Positions 1-6,949 of a stretch of DNA of 17,746 nucleotides are shown in pieces (position 1 is the stretch's first letter; the number at the start of each line of letters is the position of its first letter). The notes beneath the pieces were generated by a model, which searched no databases, was not told where the DNA came from, and worked only from the letters and a program-made list of their open reading frames with translations. This DNA comes from CAIZLB01 sp039795875. Its GTDB lineage: Bacteria > Patescibacteriota > Minisyncoccia > Phycocordibacterales > CAIZLB01. A program made the translations under genes and the position numbers. The stretch covers positions 1-17,746 of the forward strand of contig JBDKKY010000017.1 of NCBI GenBank assembly GCA_039795875.1. The letters are read 5' to 3'.

Positions 1-2192
1 TCGGCATCAGTACCCTGGATCGGTGCATTGATAGCCATACGCTCTGCTGCTGCTTTGATAAAAGGAATATTTGATCGAATATCTTGAAAATATCGTCGTC
101 GATAGAACAAAGTTGATGTAAATCCATTGCGTTCAGCTTCTATTTTACAATTCTTCAAATATTCAGATAGACCGGCAAATGTCGAATAATAGGCAAGATA
201 GAACTCTTGGGCTTCAGCTTGTTTTACACCCAATCCTCGTCCTAAAGCCTGCACACCCATACCATAGAGAATACCGAAGTTGATAGCTTTAGCACTTCGT
301 CGCATATCGGGAGTTACCTCTTTCAGAGACTCAAGTTTATACATACGTTGAGCAACTCCAGCATGAATGTCCTCTCCTTTTCTAAAGATATCTATAAGTT
401 CTTTATCTCCTGACAATATAGCAGCAATACGAAGTTCAATCTGTGAATAATCGAGAGAAGCTAGAGTAAAACCTTTTCTGGCCACAAATGCATTTCGAAT
501 AGCCCGTCCGATCTCAGTTCTGATGGGGATATTTTGAATATTTGGATTTTCACATGACAAACGGCCTGTAACCGCACCAGTCTGTATATATACCGGATGA
601 ACTCGACTCTCAGCATCAACTAGAGTTGGAATCACATCTATATATGTATTCAAGAGCTTAGTGTATTCACGATACTCCAAGATCTTCTTGATAATTGGGT
701 GAGCGTCAGCCATTTTCTCAAGTTCTGACTCTTTTGTAGACTTAGCACCACCTGCAGTACTCTTGATACGAATTCCACTTCCCTCTGTGATCTTCATTTT
801 GTCATATAACACGACACCAAGTTGTTTTGGTGAAGAAACATTGAACTCTTCTCCAGCCATCTCCCAGATCTCCTTTTGAACATTATCAACATAGGCATGA
901 TATTTTTTTGATAAATCCTTCAGATACGGTAAATCAACTTCAATACCTGTATCAGTCATCTTTTGCAAAATAGTGATGAGTGGTTTTTCCACTTTCTCAT
1001 ACAATTCCGCCATGTTATCTTTTTGTAAAATGTCATCCAAACTTTTTCCTCCATTTTCTTTTTGAATATCTTCAGCATCATACGGCTTTGGATCATTCAA
1101 ATATGATTTTAATAACCAGACTTTGATTCTGTCTTCAGCTGAGAGGGATGTATCTGCTCCTTCAAGCGTAGGTTGCCCTGTTTTACCAGTATCTACTCCC
1201 CACGTATCATCAACCACCTTCACGGGCTTCTTACCCATCTGTATGTCAATCACTCGTTCAAGTTTTCCACGAATACTTCGCAGTTCATATTCTTGAATTA
1301 ATTTTTCAAATGCATCTTTATCAACACATTCATACCAGTGTTTTATATTTTCAAACTTGAGATCAATAGGTGCGTCAAGTCTGATGGTAGCCAGCTCTTT
1401 ACTGAAGATTGCATCGTCTCTGTGCTCGAGAAGTAGTTTGAAAAAACGTTCTGTGATGCCAGCTTTTTTTAGTCGTTCATCTTTTTTTGAAAATTCTTTA
1501 ACCTCGTCAACATATGCATACATGTTTTCAATATTGCCGAACTCTTGAATCATGAGTGTTGCTGTCTTTTCTCCAACACCAGGAATGCCGATGATATTGT
1601 CGGATGTGTCACCGCGAAGACCTTTAAAGTCGATGAGTTGCTTTGGTCCGAAGCCGTACTTGGCGTTTACTGCGTCTTCATTGTATGTCACAGTGTCAGT
1701 TAATCCTTTTCGCAGGGTGTATACGATAACATCGTCACCTGAAACAAGCTGCATAGTGTCCATATCACCTGAAGCAATGATGATTCTATAGTCTGGATAC
1801 TCTGTTTTTGATCGATGGACGATAGTTCCTAAGATGTCATCAGCTTCAAATCCAATAGAATCAAACATGGGAATACAAAGAGCCTTGAAAATCTCTCGCG
1901 ATGATTCAAGTTGAACACGCAGTGCATCGTCACCTTTTTGTCTGTTGGCTTTGTACTTGTCATAGACTTGGTGGCGAAATGTAGGCTGTGGAAGGTCGTA
2001 GCAGGCGATAACAGATTCTGGGCGGAATCTTTCAAGTATTCCGAAAAGCATGTTAATAATGCCGAAGAGTGCTCCGGTAGGTACTCCTTTTGAGTTCGTT
2101 AGGTTAGGAACGGCGTGATATGCACGGTGAATAATCGCGTGGGCGTCGAGTAAGAGGAGTGTTTTCGGTTTGAGGGAGATACCTTGGGCCAT
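1..2192 (-). CDS. polA: DNA polymerase I, 3' end beyond window edge
   Basis: Family A DNA polymerase that fills gaps and removes primers during replication and repair. About 730 codons are open from an ATG at 2192 to the window edge; the last part of the palm, including the second catalytic motif, is cut off. Residues 1 to about 290 form a 5' nuclease domain (DAHAIIHRAYHAV, ASGDMDTMQLV, then a helix-hairpin-helix around GIPGVGEKTA). The polymerase domain begins near residue 393. Motif A (LDYSQIELR) lies near residue 577 and the O-helix (RRSAKAINFG) near 630, followed by QGTDAD at the edge. Only about 100 residues separate nuclease and polymerase domains, and I see no DxE proofreading motif there, so 3'-5' exonuclease activity is probably absent. 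The start is supported by an extended -10 box 7 nt upstream and the lack of a Shine-Dalgarno site. Confidence 0.96.
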   Translation of the reverse strand, partial: MAQGISLKPKTLLLLDAHAIIHRAYHAVPNLTNSKGVPTGALFGIINMLFGILERFRPESVIACYDLPQPTFRHQVYDKYKANRQKGDDALRVQLESSREIFKALCIPMFDSIGFEADDILGTIVHRSKTEYPDYRIIIASGDMDTMQLVSGDDVIVYTLRKGLTDTVTYNEDAVNAKYGFGPKQLIDFKGLRGDTSDNIIGIPGVGEKTATLMIQEFGNIENMYAYVDEVKEFSKKDERLKKAGITERFFKLLLEHRDDAIFSKELATIRLDAPIDLKFENIKHWYECVDKDAFEKLIQEYELRSIRGKLERVIDIQMGKKPVKVVDDTWGVDTGKTGQPTLEGADTSLSAEDRIKVWLLKSYLNDPKPYDAEDIQKENGGKSLDDILQKDNMAELYEKVEKPLITILQKMTDTGIEVDLPYLKDLSKKYHAYVDNVQKEIWEMAGEEFNVSSPKQLGVVLYDKMKITEGSGIRIKSTAGGAKSTKESELEKMADAHPIIKKILEYREYTKLLNTYIDVIPTLVDAESRVHPVYIQTGAVTGRLSCENPNIQNIPIRTEIGRAIRNAFVARKGFTLASLDYSQIELRIAAILSGDKELIDIFRKGEDIHAGVAQRMYKLESLKEVTPDMRRSAKAINFGILYGMGVQALGRGLGVKQAEAQEFYLAYYSTFAGLSEYLKNCKIEAERNGFTSTLFYRRRYFQDIRSNIPFIKAAAERMAINAPIQGTDA

Positions 2193-2199
2193 GGTGGGT

Positions 2200-2205
2200 A
2201 TTATA
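2200..2205 (-). promoter_or_regulatory. Extended -10 box of polA
   Basis: TGCTATAAT on the minus strand is a perfect -10 hexamer with the TGn extension. Seven bases separate it from the polA ATG, so transcription would start at or next to the start codon (leaderless). No TTGACA-like -35 is apparent. Confidence 0.7.
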
Positions 2206-2246
2206 GCATGGTGGGATGAAGTCGAACTCCCTAGCGCTCAACTAAT

Positions 2247-2810
2247 CTAATTCCATCCTAGTAAATAGGATACACCTGCGATAATAATCCCAATAATAAC
2301 TCCCACTATAATAATACCAAAAAGACCTTCATGCCATTTTATTTTGTCTTTTTTCATTTCAATCTTGTCTCGACCAACATGCTCATTGTGAATCTTTCCA
2401 TCACCCATAATTATATTTGAATTATTTATTGGAGCAGAAATGGAGTAGTTCTTTTTTATATCATCCTTTTCTTCTTTAAATCGGACAACACAATCCTTTA
2501 GGTCTATATTAAAACCATTTACATCCTCGATTTTTCCCTCTACATATAATTTATCGTTGGAATTGAGGTGTTTAAATTCTGGATACAGATCTTTCTTCAC
2601 ATTAAAACAAACATATATACCCGTATAGCTATCTTGGTCTATAGTTGCACATATTAAAAAATACTCCGGTTTAAAATCCGACTCGTCCATCCAACGAAAT
2701 CTCAATCGCCAATCAACTTTTGTATCTTGATATGTTTTTTCTGCAAGTTTTTGCTGATATGGAGACGTTATTTTTTTAACTTCTTCTATTATTTCTAAGG
2801 GAGTTTTCAT
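2247..2810 (-). CDS. Unknown protein with C-terminal membrane anchor
   Basis: A 187-residue protein of unknown function. Residues 1 to about 30 look helical and charged. Residues 30-110 are rich in alternating hydrophobic residues and include KLYVEGKIEDVNGFNIDLKD, which is reminiscent of an OB-fold strand pattern; this is inference only. A glycine/asparagine-rich link follows (IIMGDGKIHNEHVGRDKIE). It leads into a basic stretch and a single C-terminal membrane helix (GIIIVGVIIGIIIAGVSYLL), so the N-terminal part probably faces the cytoplasm. The gene starts 24 nt after the metallo-hydrolase stop, on the same strand, and ends 54 nt before polA, so it is likely co-transcribed with the hydrolase. 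There is no clear Shine-Dalgarno site. DNA is AT-rich like the core genes around it. Confidence 0.8.
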   Translation of the reverse strand: MKTPLEIIEEVKKITSPYQQKLAEKTYQDTKVDWRLRFRWMDESDFKPEYFLICATIDQDSYTGIYVCFNVKKDLYPEFKHLNSNDKLYVEGKIEDVNGFNIDLKDCVVRFKEEKDDIKKNYSISAPINNSNIIMGDGKIHNEHVGRDKIEMKKDKIKWHEGLFGIIIVGVIIGIIIAGVSYLLGWN

Positions 2811-2833
2811 CTTTATATATTTATTGTTCTTAA

Positions 2834-3475
2834 TTAAAATTCTTTACATTCACTCTGACCAATCACCACCCACTCCACCCCCGCCTCCCCCAAAACCACT
2901 TTCGGCGCCATATGCGCCCCGCCAACCCGCCCCTCAACCAACCCACCCTCATGGACAGGAAAGGCCACCCTCGGCTTCACCTCCAACGCATATTGAATCG
3001 CATCACCAATCTTCACCCAAGGACCAGCCACAGGCAACGCCAACACATCCACCGCTTTCTCTGGATTTGTAAACGAATCTCCAGGATAGAACAATTTGTT
3101 ATCAATAAAGTATCCAGTATTTTGTACGATTCCAAAATCTCCAAACAATTCTCCATGCTTTCCATCAAATGCTTCAATCAATACATCTTTCACTGTTGTA
3201 TTGGCTCGACCTTCTGTCACTGAATACTGTATATTCAGCCCATCCAACACTTTCCCAACGGAAGAGTTTGTAATAACTACTGCCTCTGGATTATGTTTCA
3301 AAACTTCTTGCAATGATTCTGCATGCAAATGATCAGGATGCTCATGGGTAATCAGAATCACATCAATACCAGTGAGTGTATTTTGCCCAGTTGAATATGC
3401 ACCTGGATCGGTCAGGATTGTGAGGTTTTTGGTTTTGATCAGGAGGCAGCAGTGGCCGATTTTCGTGATATTCAT
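2834..3475 (-). CDS. MBL-fold metallo-hydrolase, UlaG-like (COG2220)
   Basis: A 213-residue metallo-beta-lactamase fold hydrolase of the compact UlaG-like group. The metal-binding motif HEHPDH is at residues 44-49 (H44, H46, D48, H49). The usual preceding TDPG strand end is at 22-25. A PGDS near residue 133 supplies the bridging aspartate, and a C-terminal HEGG supplies the last histidine. Family members act on lactones, phosphoesters or RNA; the substrate here cannot be read from sequence. The length is typical for single-domain members. It heads a minus-strand group with the 187-aa membrane protein downstream. The start is supported by a TACTAT -10 box six bases upstream. The 3' third is GC-rich in a proline/glycine-coding part but the frame is intact. 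Confidence 0.92.
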   Translation of the reverse strand: MNITKIGHCCLLIKTKNLTILTDPGAYSTGQNTLTGIDVILITHEHPDHLHAESLQEVLKHNPEAVVITNSSVGKVLDGLNIQYSVTEGRANTTVKDVLIEAFDGKHGELFGDFGIVQNTGYFIDNKLFYPGDSFTNPEKAVDVLALPVAGPWVKIGDAIQYALEVKPRVAFPVHEGGLVEGRVGGAHMAPKVVLGEAGVEWVVIGQSECKEF

Positions 3476-3481
3476 GCCTTA

Positions 3482-3487
3482 ATAGTA
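3482..3487 (-). promoter_or_regulatory. -10 box of the MBL-fold hydrolase gene
   Basis: TACTAT on the minus strand lies six bases before the ATG at 3475, the same leaderless spacing seen for most operon heads in the window. Confidence 0.5.
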
Positions 3488-3511
3488 CGCCCAAACTTCA
3501 TGATTGGATTA

Positions 3512-3540
3512 TTTACAAAATACCAAGTTCATGATATGAA
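3512..3540 (+). promoter_or_regulatory. Possible promoter of the 103-aa unknown gene
   Basis: TTTACA (3512-3517), a 17-base spacer and TATGAA (3535-3540) make a moderate sigma-70-like promoter. It would start transcription about 35 nt before the preferred ATG at 3581. The -10 match is only partial. Confidence 0.3.
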
Positions 3541-3580
3541 AGATGTACAGCACCTTACCGAACCACCCCCCCCTACCAAA

Positions 3581-3892
3581 ATGCAAACATTAGTACTGAT
3601 AATCCCGACCACCATCACCCACGCAGACTGCACCAGGATCACAGAGATTTTGAAAAACCTCGGTAGAGGTGATCTTACGCGAAGGTTCGACTCAGTTAAA
3701 ATCCTCGAACCACGAACGACTGAGAATCATGACATCTGGATTTGTCAGATGGCTGTTTCCGACCCGCCAGACATTATCCCTACTGCGACCTGTCAGGCGG
3801 TGTATGATGCCATTAAGACCTGGGCATCAAGTTTAGGGCTCTATCCCAAAATAGCGTTCCAACTTAGCAGGGCATTCGCGATCACGAACTGA
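3581..3892 (+). CDS. Unknown 103-aa protein in GC-rich segment
   Basis: A small protein of unknown function. The frame is open from 3452, but starts before 3488 would overlap the hydrolase gene and its promoter. I prefer the ATG at 3581, where a hydrophobic strand (MQTLVLIIPTTIT) begins; ATG 3536 is the alternative. The protein is soluble, with a helix around residues 18-28 (CTRITEILKNLG) and another near 75-88 (CQAVYDAIKTWASSLG); an alpha/beta layout is plausible but no family was recognised. It ends in TGA and is followed 24 nt later by a strong terminator. Codon use is visibly GC-richer than the flanking housekeeping genes and resembles the next gene, so both may have arrived together. That it is a real gene rests on composition and the terminator, not on homology. 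Confidence 0.55.
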   Translation: MQTLVLIIPTTITHADCTRITEILKNLGRGDLTRRFDSVKILEPRTTENHDIWICQMAVSDPPDIIPTATCQAVYDAIKTWASSLGLYPKIAFQLSRAFAITN

Positions 3893-3916
3893 CCCCACTC
3901 GTCTCATCCCCCCACC

Positions 3917-3960
3917 GGCCGGACCCATCCTTCAACAAGGTGTGTCCGGTCTTTTATTTT
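3917..3960 (+). terminator. Intrinsic terminator after the 103-aa gene
   Basis: GGCCGGAC (3917-3924) pairs with GTCCGGTC (3944-3951), one G-T wobble, with a smaller nested CCTT/AAGG stem in the loop. The stem is followed by CTTTTATTTT. It lies just upstream of the promoter for the Bax inhibitor gene and insulates the two. Confidence 0.75.
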
Positions 3961-3989
3961 CCCATGTTATCAAAAGACCTCCTCTGCCA

Positions 3990-4017
3990 TTGACATTTGC
4001 GATATATATGCTATTGT
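3990..4017 (+). promoter_or_regulatory. Sigma-70-type promoter of the Bax inhibitor-1 gene
   Basis: TTGACA (3990-3995), a 16-base spacer ending in TGC, and TATTGT (4012-4017) form an extended -10 promoter. Transcription would begin near 4024, leaving a leader of about 55 nt before ATG 4080. This is unlike the leaderless pattern of the housekeeping genes. Confidence 0.65.
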
Positions 4018-4021
4018 ATGT

Positions 4022-4072
4022 ATGCTTCCCGTGTGGAGCACTCACAATAACATCAACCTCCCGCACCATTAA
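4022..4072 (+). other. Possible 16-codon leader ORF
   Basis: An ATG four bases after the -10 box opens MLPVWSTHNNINLPHH and stops seven bases before the ATG of the Bax inhibitor gene. It may be a leader peptide that couples translation, or chance; no ribosome-binding site supports it. Confidence 0.2.
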
Positions 4073-4079
4073 AATCACC

Positions 4080-4778
4080 ATGGAACCCTCAATGCATGTT
4101 AACACCGGAGTCTTCGATCGCGACGGCGCTGACGAAATCAAACCCGCCTCCTTCTATGCGGCGCTGACCATATCCCTACTGTGGGGTCTGGCTCTGACCG
4201 CAATTGTGGCCTACCTCACCATGAAGGCACAGTACGCACCCGGCTGGGGTGGTGTCATCGTCTATGGACTCGTCATTCCCATCATCGGAATCTTCATCGC
4301 CGTCAAAAGCGAGAACCCGCTCGTGTCCTTCATCGGATACAATATGCTCGTCATTCCATTCGGCGCCATTCTCGGACCAGTGCTTAACCACTACAGTCCG
4401 AACGTGATCCGCAATGCGTTTGGCATCACCGCCGGCATCACATTCCTGATGGGATTCGCGGGAACTTGCTTCCCCAACCTCTTCAAGAATCTGGGTGCGC
4501 CGTTGTTCCTGGCGCTTAGCGGCCTACTCATCGTCCGGATCGCACAGATCTTTGTTCCGGAACTGGCCAGTCTGACGTTCATCGACTACATCGCAGCAGG
4601 AATCTTCACTCTGTATATCGGGTTCGACATGTACCGCGCAAGCGCCGTGCCGAAAACGCTCGACAACGCAGTGGATATATCCCTCGACCTTTATCTCGAC
4701 GTCGTCAACCTCTTCCTGACACTCCTCCGCATTCTCGGAGAGTCCAGAAAGAGTTCCTGCTGGCTGTGGCTCTACTAA
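4080..4778 (+). CDS. Bax inhibitor-1 / YccA-YbhL family membrane protein
   Basis: A 232-residue multi-pass inner-membrane protein of the Bax inhibitor-1 (TMBIM) family, whose bacterial members such as BsYetJ act as pH-sensitive calcium leak channels. Seven hydrophobic segments are visible, beginning with SFYAALTISLLWGLALTAIV near residue 22. The diagnostic C-terminal segment (SLDLYLDVVNLFLTLLRILG) is followed by a short tail. Two aspartates, in IGFDMY and LYLDVVN, match the paired aspartates of the BsYetJ pH sensor. The frame is open back to 3942, but upstream starts fall inside the preceding terminator or this gene's own promoter, so ATG 4080 (or 4092) is preferred. It stands alone between strong terminators, in DNA visibly GC-richer than its neighbours and opposite in strand to purD and polA, which suggests acquisition by transfer. 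The actual role in this cell is inferred from family only. Confidence 0.88.
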   Translation: MEPSMHVNTGVFDRDGADEIKPASFYAALTISLLWGLALTAIVAYLTMKAQYAPGWGGVIVYGLVIPIIGIFIAVKSENPLVSFIGYNMLVIPFGAILGPVLNHYSPNVIRNAFGITAGITFLMGFAGTCFPNLFKNLGAPLFLALSGLLIVRIAQIFVPELASLTFIDYIAAGIFTLYIGFDMYRASAVPKTLDNAVDISLDLYLDVVNLFLTLLRILGESRKSSCWLWLY

Positions 4779-4812
4779 GCCCAAATATCCCAAGGACAAA
4801 ACCAACCGCACA

Positions 4813-4842
4813 GGCGGGCTCGACAACGGGCCCGCCTTTTTT
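4813..4842 (+). terminator. Intrinsic terminator of the Bax inhibitor-1 gene
   Basis: GGCGGGC (4813-4819) pairs perfectly with GCCCGCC (4830-4836) around a 10-base loop and is followed by TTTTTT. It lies 34 nt after the stop codon. Confidence 0.85.
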
Positions 4843-4864
4843 ATTTTATATAAATTAGTGTTTG

Positions 4865-4897
4865 ACCCTTCCCCTGCGGTCGTGGAGGGTTTTTTAT
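4865..4897 (+). terminator. Second, tandem plus-strand terminator
   Basis: ACCCT-T-CC pairs with GGAGGGT (ends 4890), leaving one bulged base, and TTTTTTATTTT follows. It reaches into the stop codon of purD on the other strand, so it probably stops read-through into purD antisense. Confidence 0.5.
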
Positions 4898-6144
4898 TTT
4901 CCAATATCTCGCCTATACTGCTTCCCTTCAAATGTTATATTCTCTGCAAATTCATACGCATCATGTAACGCCTCCTTTAAATTTTTTCCAACCGCCGTGA
5001 CTCCCATCACCCTCCCTCCAGCTGTAACCTTAACCTTATTTCCATCCCCTATCTTCGTTCCCGCCTCAAAAACAACAACATTTTCATCATCAATCTTCGG
5101 CATAGTAATACTATCACCGACATTAGTCTCTGTCGGATATCCTTTCGACGCTAGTACAATACAGCACGCCGACGTATCACTCCATCTTACTTCTACATTT
5201 TCCAAATCTCCCATTGCACAGGCATATAAGATCTCAAACAAATCACTTTCCAGGATTCGCATGTACGATTGAGCTTCGGGATCGCCAAACCGAGCGTTAA
5301 ACTCAATTACGTACGGACCATCTTTCGTCAGCATGATTCCAGGAAATAAAATCCCGGAAAAGGCTCTACCTCTCTTTTGTAAACCACGAAGTGTCGGCAA
5401 CACAATTTTATTTTTAATCTCTTCCATCTGTTCTGCTGTCACTCCTGGAACTGGCGCGATAGTTCCCATACCACCGGTATTCGGCCCTGTATCACCTTCT
5501 CCAATGCGTTTATGATCCTTAGAACTCGGAAACATAATCGCATGTTCCCCATCACAAAAAGCGTGTGTCGATATTTCAAATCCTTCTAAATAATCTTCAA
5601 CAATGACTGTGTTGCCGGATTCACCAAATAATTTCGTATCCATCATATTTACAAAAGCAGCATATGCTTCTTCTATATTTTGAGCAATCACCACACCTTT
5701 TCCCGCTGCCAATCCATCAGCCTTTATCACCAATGGAAATGCCCGACCATGTACATATTGTTTTGCTTCTTCTGAATTTACAAATGTCTTAGACTCTGCA
5801 GTCGGAATCCCTTCTTCAAACATAAACTGTTTTGCATATGCCTTAGACCATTCTATCTCCGCTGCGGCAAGAGAGGGGCCAAATACTGGAATGTCTAAAG
5901 CCTTCACTTTATCAACTATCCCTTCAGCCAAATATTGATCCGGACCAATCACCACAAAATCCATTTTGTTAGTCTTTAACCATTCAACAATCTCAGCCGT
6001 ACTTTTTGCCGGAACATTTATACCCAACTCATCTGTACCAGGATTTCCCGGTGCAATATACAGCCGCGTCACTTTTGATGATTGTTTTAATTTCCATGCT
6101 AATGCATGTTCGCGACCGCCTGAACCGATTATAAGTACATTCAT
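4894..6144 (-). CDS. purD: Phosphoribosylamine--glycine ligase (GAR synthetase)
   Basis: A cytosolic ATP-grasp enzyme that joins phosphoribosylamine and glycine to make GAR, the second step of purine synthesis. The 416-residue length matches the family (E. coli has 429). The N-terminal nucleotide-binding loop reads MNVLIIGSGGREHALAWKL. The ATP-grasp region has KADGLAAGKGV near residues 140-150, then VEDYLEGFEIS, GDTGPNTGGMGTIAPVP, and the metal-binding EFNARFGDPEAQ. I chose ATG 6144 because family members begin exactly with this beta strand; an in-frame ATG at 6180 would add 12 unconserved residues and overlap the upstream gene. A TGTCATACT extended -10-like element lies seven bases before it. 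No other purine gene is in the window. It converges on the Bax inhibitor gene. Confidence 0.97.
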   Translation of the reverse strand: MNVLIIGSGGREHALAWKLKQSSKVTRLYIAPGNPGTDELGINVPAKSTAEIVEWLKTNKMDFVVIGPDQYLAEGIVDKVKALDIPVFGPSLAAAEIEWSKAYAKQFMFEEGIPTAESKTFVNSEEAKQYVHGRAFPLVIKADGLAAGKGVVIAQNIEEAYAAFVNMMDTKLFGESGNTVIVEDYLEGFEISTHAFCDGEHAIMFPSSKDHKRIGEGDTGPNTGGMGTIAPVPGVTAEQMEEIKNKIVLPTLRGLQKRGRAFSGILFPGIMLTKDGPYVIEFNARFGDPEAQSYMRILESDLFEILYACAMGDLENVEVRWSDTSACCIVLASKGYPTETNVGDSITMPKIDDENVVVFEAGTKIGDGNKVKVTAGGRVMGVTAVGKNLKEALHDAYEFAENITFEGKQYRRDIGK

Positions 6145-6151
6145 GTCTATA

Positions 6152-6157
6152 AGTATG
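6152..6157 (-). promoter_or_regulatory. Possible -10 box of purD
   Basis: CATACT preceded by TGT on the minus strand lies seven bases before ATG 6144. It is a weak hexamer (four of six) rescued by the TGn extension and by spacing identical to polA and secD. Confidence 0.4.
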
Positions 6158-6169
6158 ACAAAAATAAAC

Positions 6170-6832
6170 CTACATCGCATTCTCCTGTGAATCCGTCAAA
6201 AAGTCTTCGCTCTTACACGCCGAAGAACGCAAACGGATCACTTCTTTAGTTCTAAGTTTAAGGACTAATCTATCAATACCACATTCTTGTGGTGAGTACG
6301 TATGTTCCGCACTTACCATTTCTTTATCTTTTTTAAATATCTTAAAGGTTTGGTCTGAACCAGTATTGGTATGATAATAATTTTTATAATCCTCAAATTG
6401 CTTAGTGGCAATATTGAATTTCTTTTCTGCCTTACCTATAGTCTTGGTTATCAGGTATCTGCAGGTATCTTTAGATAGATCACATTCAACCAAAAAATTC
6501 TCTACATATCGAGGCATTGAGGCATAATCATATTCTCCTGGTTGCGGCCAATAGACAAAACTACCTGTAGCACGAACAGTTGATGTGCCGTATTCAAACG
6601 AACGTTGTTCCAAATCATACAACCCTGTAAACACTTTAAAGCACTCTGCATTAGATAGCACATAACAAAACTCTCCTTCTTTTAATCTTTGTCGTATCAC
6701 TTCAGAAGTGTCAACAAGCGTCGCACTGCCGTTGCCGGGATTTTCCGTTGGCCCTCGCAGCCATGTCTTGAGAACGGCATATCCCGTCAGGAGGATTATA
6801 AGGATGAGAATCAGGGCGAATATCTTTTTCAT
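6170..6832 (-). CDS. Unknown membrane-anchored extracytoplasmic protein
   Basis: A 220-residue protein of unknown function. A basic start and a hydrophobic helix at residues 5-21 (FALILILIILLTGYAVL) form an uncleaved anchor or signal sequence; no lipobox cysteine follows. The rest is soluble and presumably outside the membrane. It carries six cysteines in loosely paired positions (CYVLSNAEC, CDLSKDTC, then two single cysteines near the C-terminus), which could form three disulfides. Aromatic-rich stretches such as FVYWPQPGEYDY are typical of surface proteins but name no family. It is followed 25 nt later by purD, which has its own candidate promoter. The start is supported by a TAGAAT box six bases upstream. 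Confidence 0.8.
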   Translation of the reverse strand: MKKIFALILILIILLTGYAVLKTWLRGPTENPGNGSATLVDTSEVIRQRLKEGEFCYVLSNAECFKVFTGLYDLEQRSFEYGTSTVRATGSFVYWPQPGEYDYASMPRYVENFLVECDLSKDTCRYLITKTIGKAEKKFNIATKQFEDYKNYYHTNTGSDQTFKIFKKDKEMVSAEHTYSPQECGIDRLVLKLRTKEVIRLRSSACKSEDFLTDSQENAM

Positions 6833-6838
6833 GGGTTC

Positions 6839-6844
6839 ATTCTA
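6839..6844 (-). promoter_or_regulatory. -10 box of the membrane-anchored unknown gene
   Basis: TAGAAT on the minus strand lies six bases before ATG 6832; a leaderless layout without a recognisable -35. Confidence 0.5.
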
Positions 6845-6859
6845 ACTTTTTAGGGCTTT

Positions 6860-6915
6860 ATCGCCTTCTTTACACAATATATTATCTGTGTTACGACACT
6901 AGACTTAGTGGCGAT
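6860..6915. repeat. Nested inverted repeats, possible three-way junction
   Basis: ATCGCC (6860-6865) and GGCGAT (6910-6915) can close a 56-base element that holds two internal hairpins: ACACA/TGTGT (6872-6876 with 6887-6891) and ACTA/TAGT (6898-6901 with 6906-6909). It ends one base before the TTGACA of the antisense promoter. No U-tract follows, so it is not an obvious terminator. Confidence 0.35.
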
Positions 6916-6943
6916 TTGACAACACACTATCAGTTACTATAAT
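6916..6943 (+). promoter_or_regulatory. Perfect consensus promoter facing the 3' end of PemK/MazF copy 1
   Basis: TTGACA (6916-6921), 16 bases, TATAAT (6938-6943). Both hexamers are perfect. No plus-strand protein gene follows; the promoter fires towards and antisense to the toxin-like gene whose stop codon is at 6997-6999. Confidence 0.75.
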
Positions 6944-6949
6944 AGGGAT

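Noticed and set aside
2824..3072. Proline-rich plus-strand ORF
   Set aside because: Complement of the GC-rich end of the metallo-hydrolase gene; proline repeats come from glycine/valine codons on the other strand.
3452..3580. Upstream starts for the 103-aa gene (3452, 3500, 3536)
   Set aside because: 3452 lies within the hydrolase gene; the segment before 3581 is uneven in composition and includes a run of prolines encoded by a C-tract. 3536 remains possible.
3942..4079. N-terminal extension of the Bax inhibitor protein from ATG 3942 (46 extra residues)
   Set aside because: This start lies inside the upstream terminator and the extension spans the gene's own promoter.
6145..6180. purD start at 6180
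   Set aside because: The extra 12 residues precede the invariant N-terminal strand and overlap the upstream gene.
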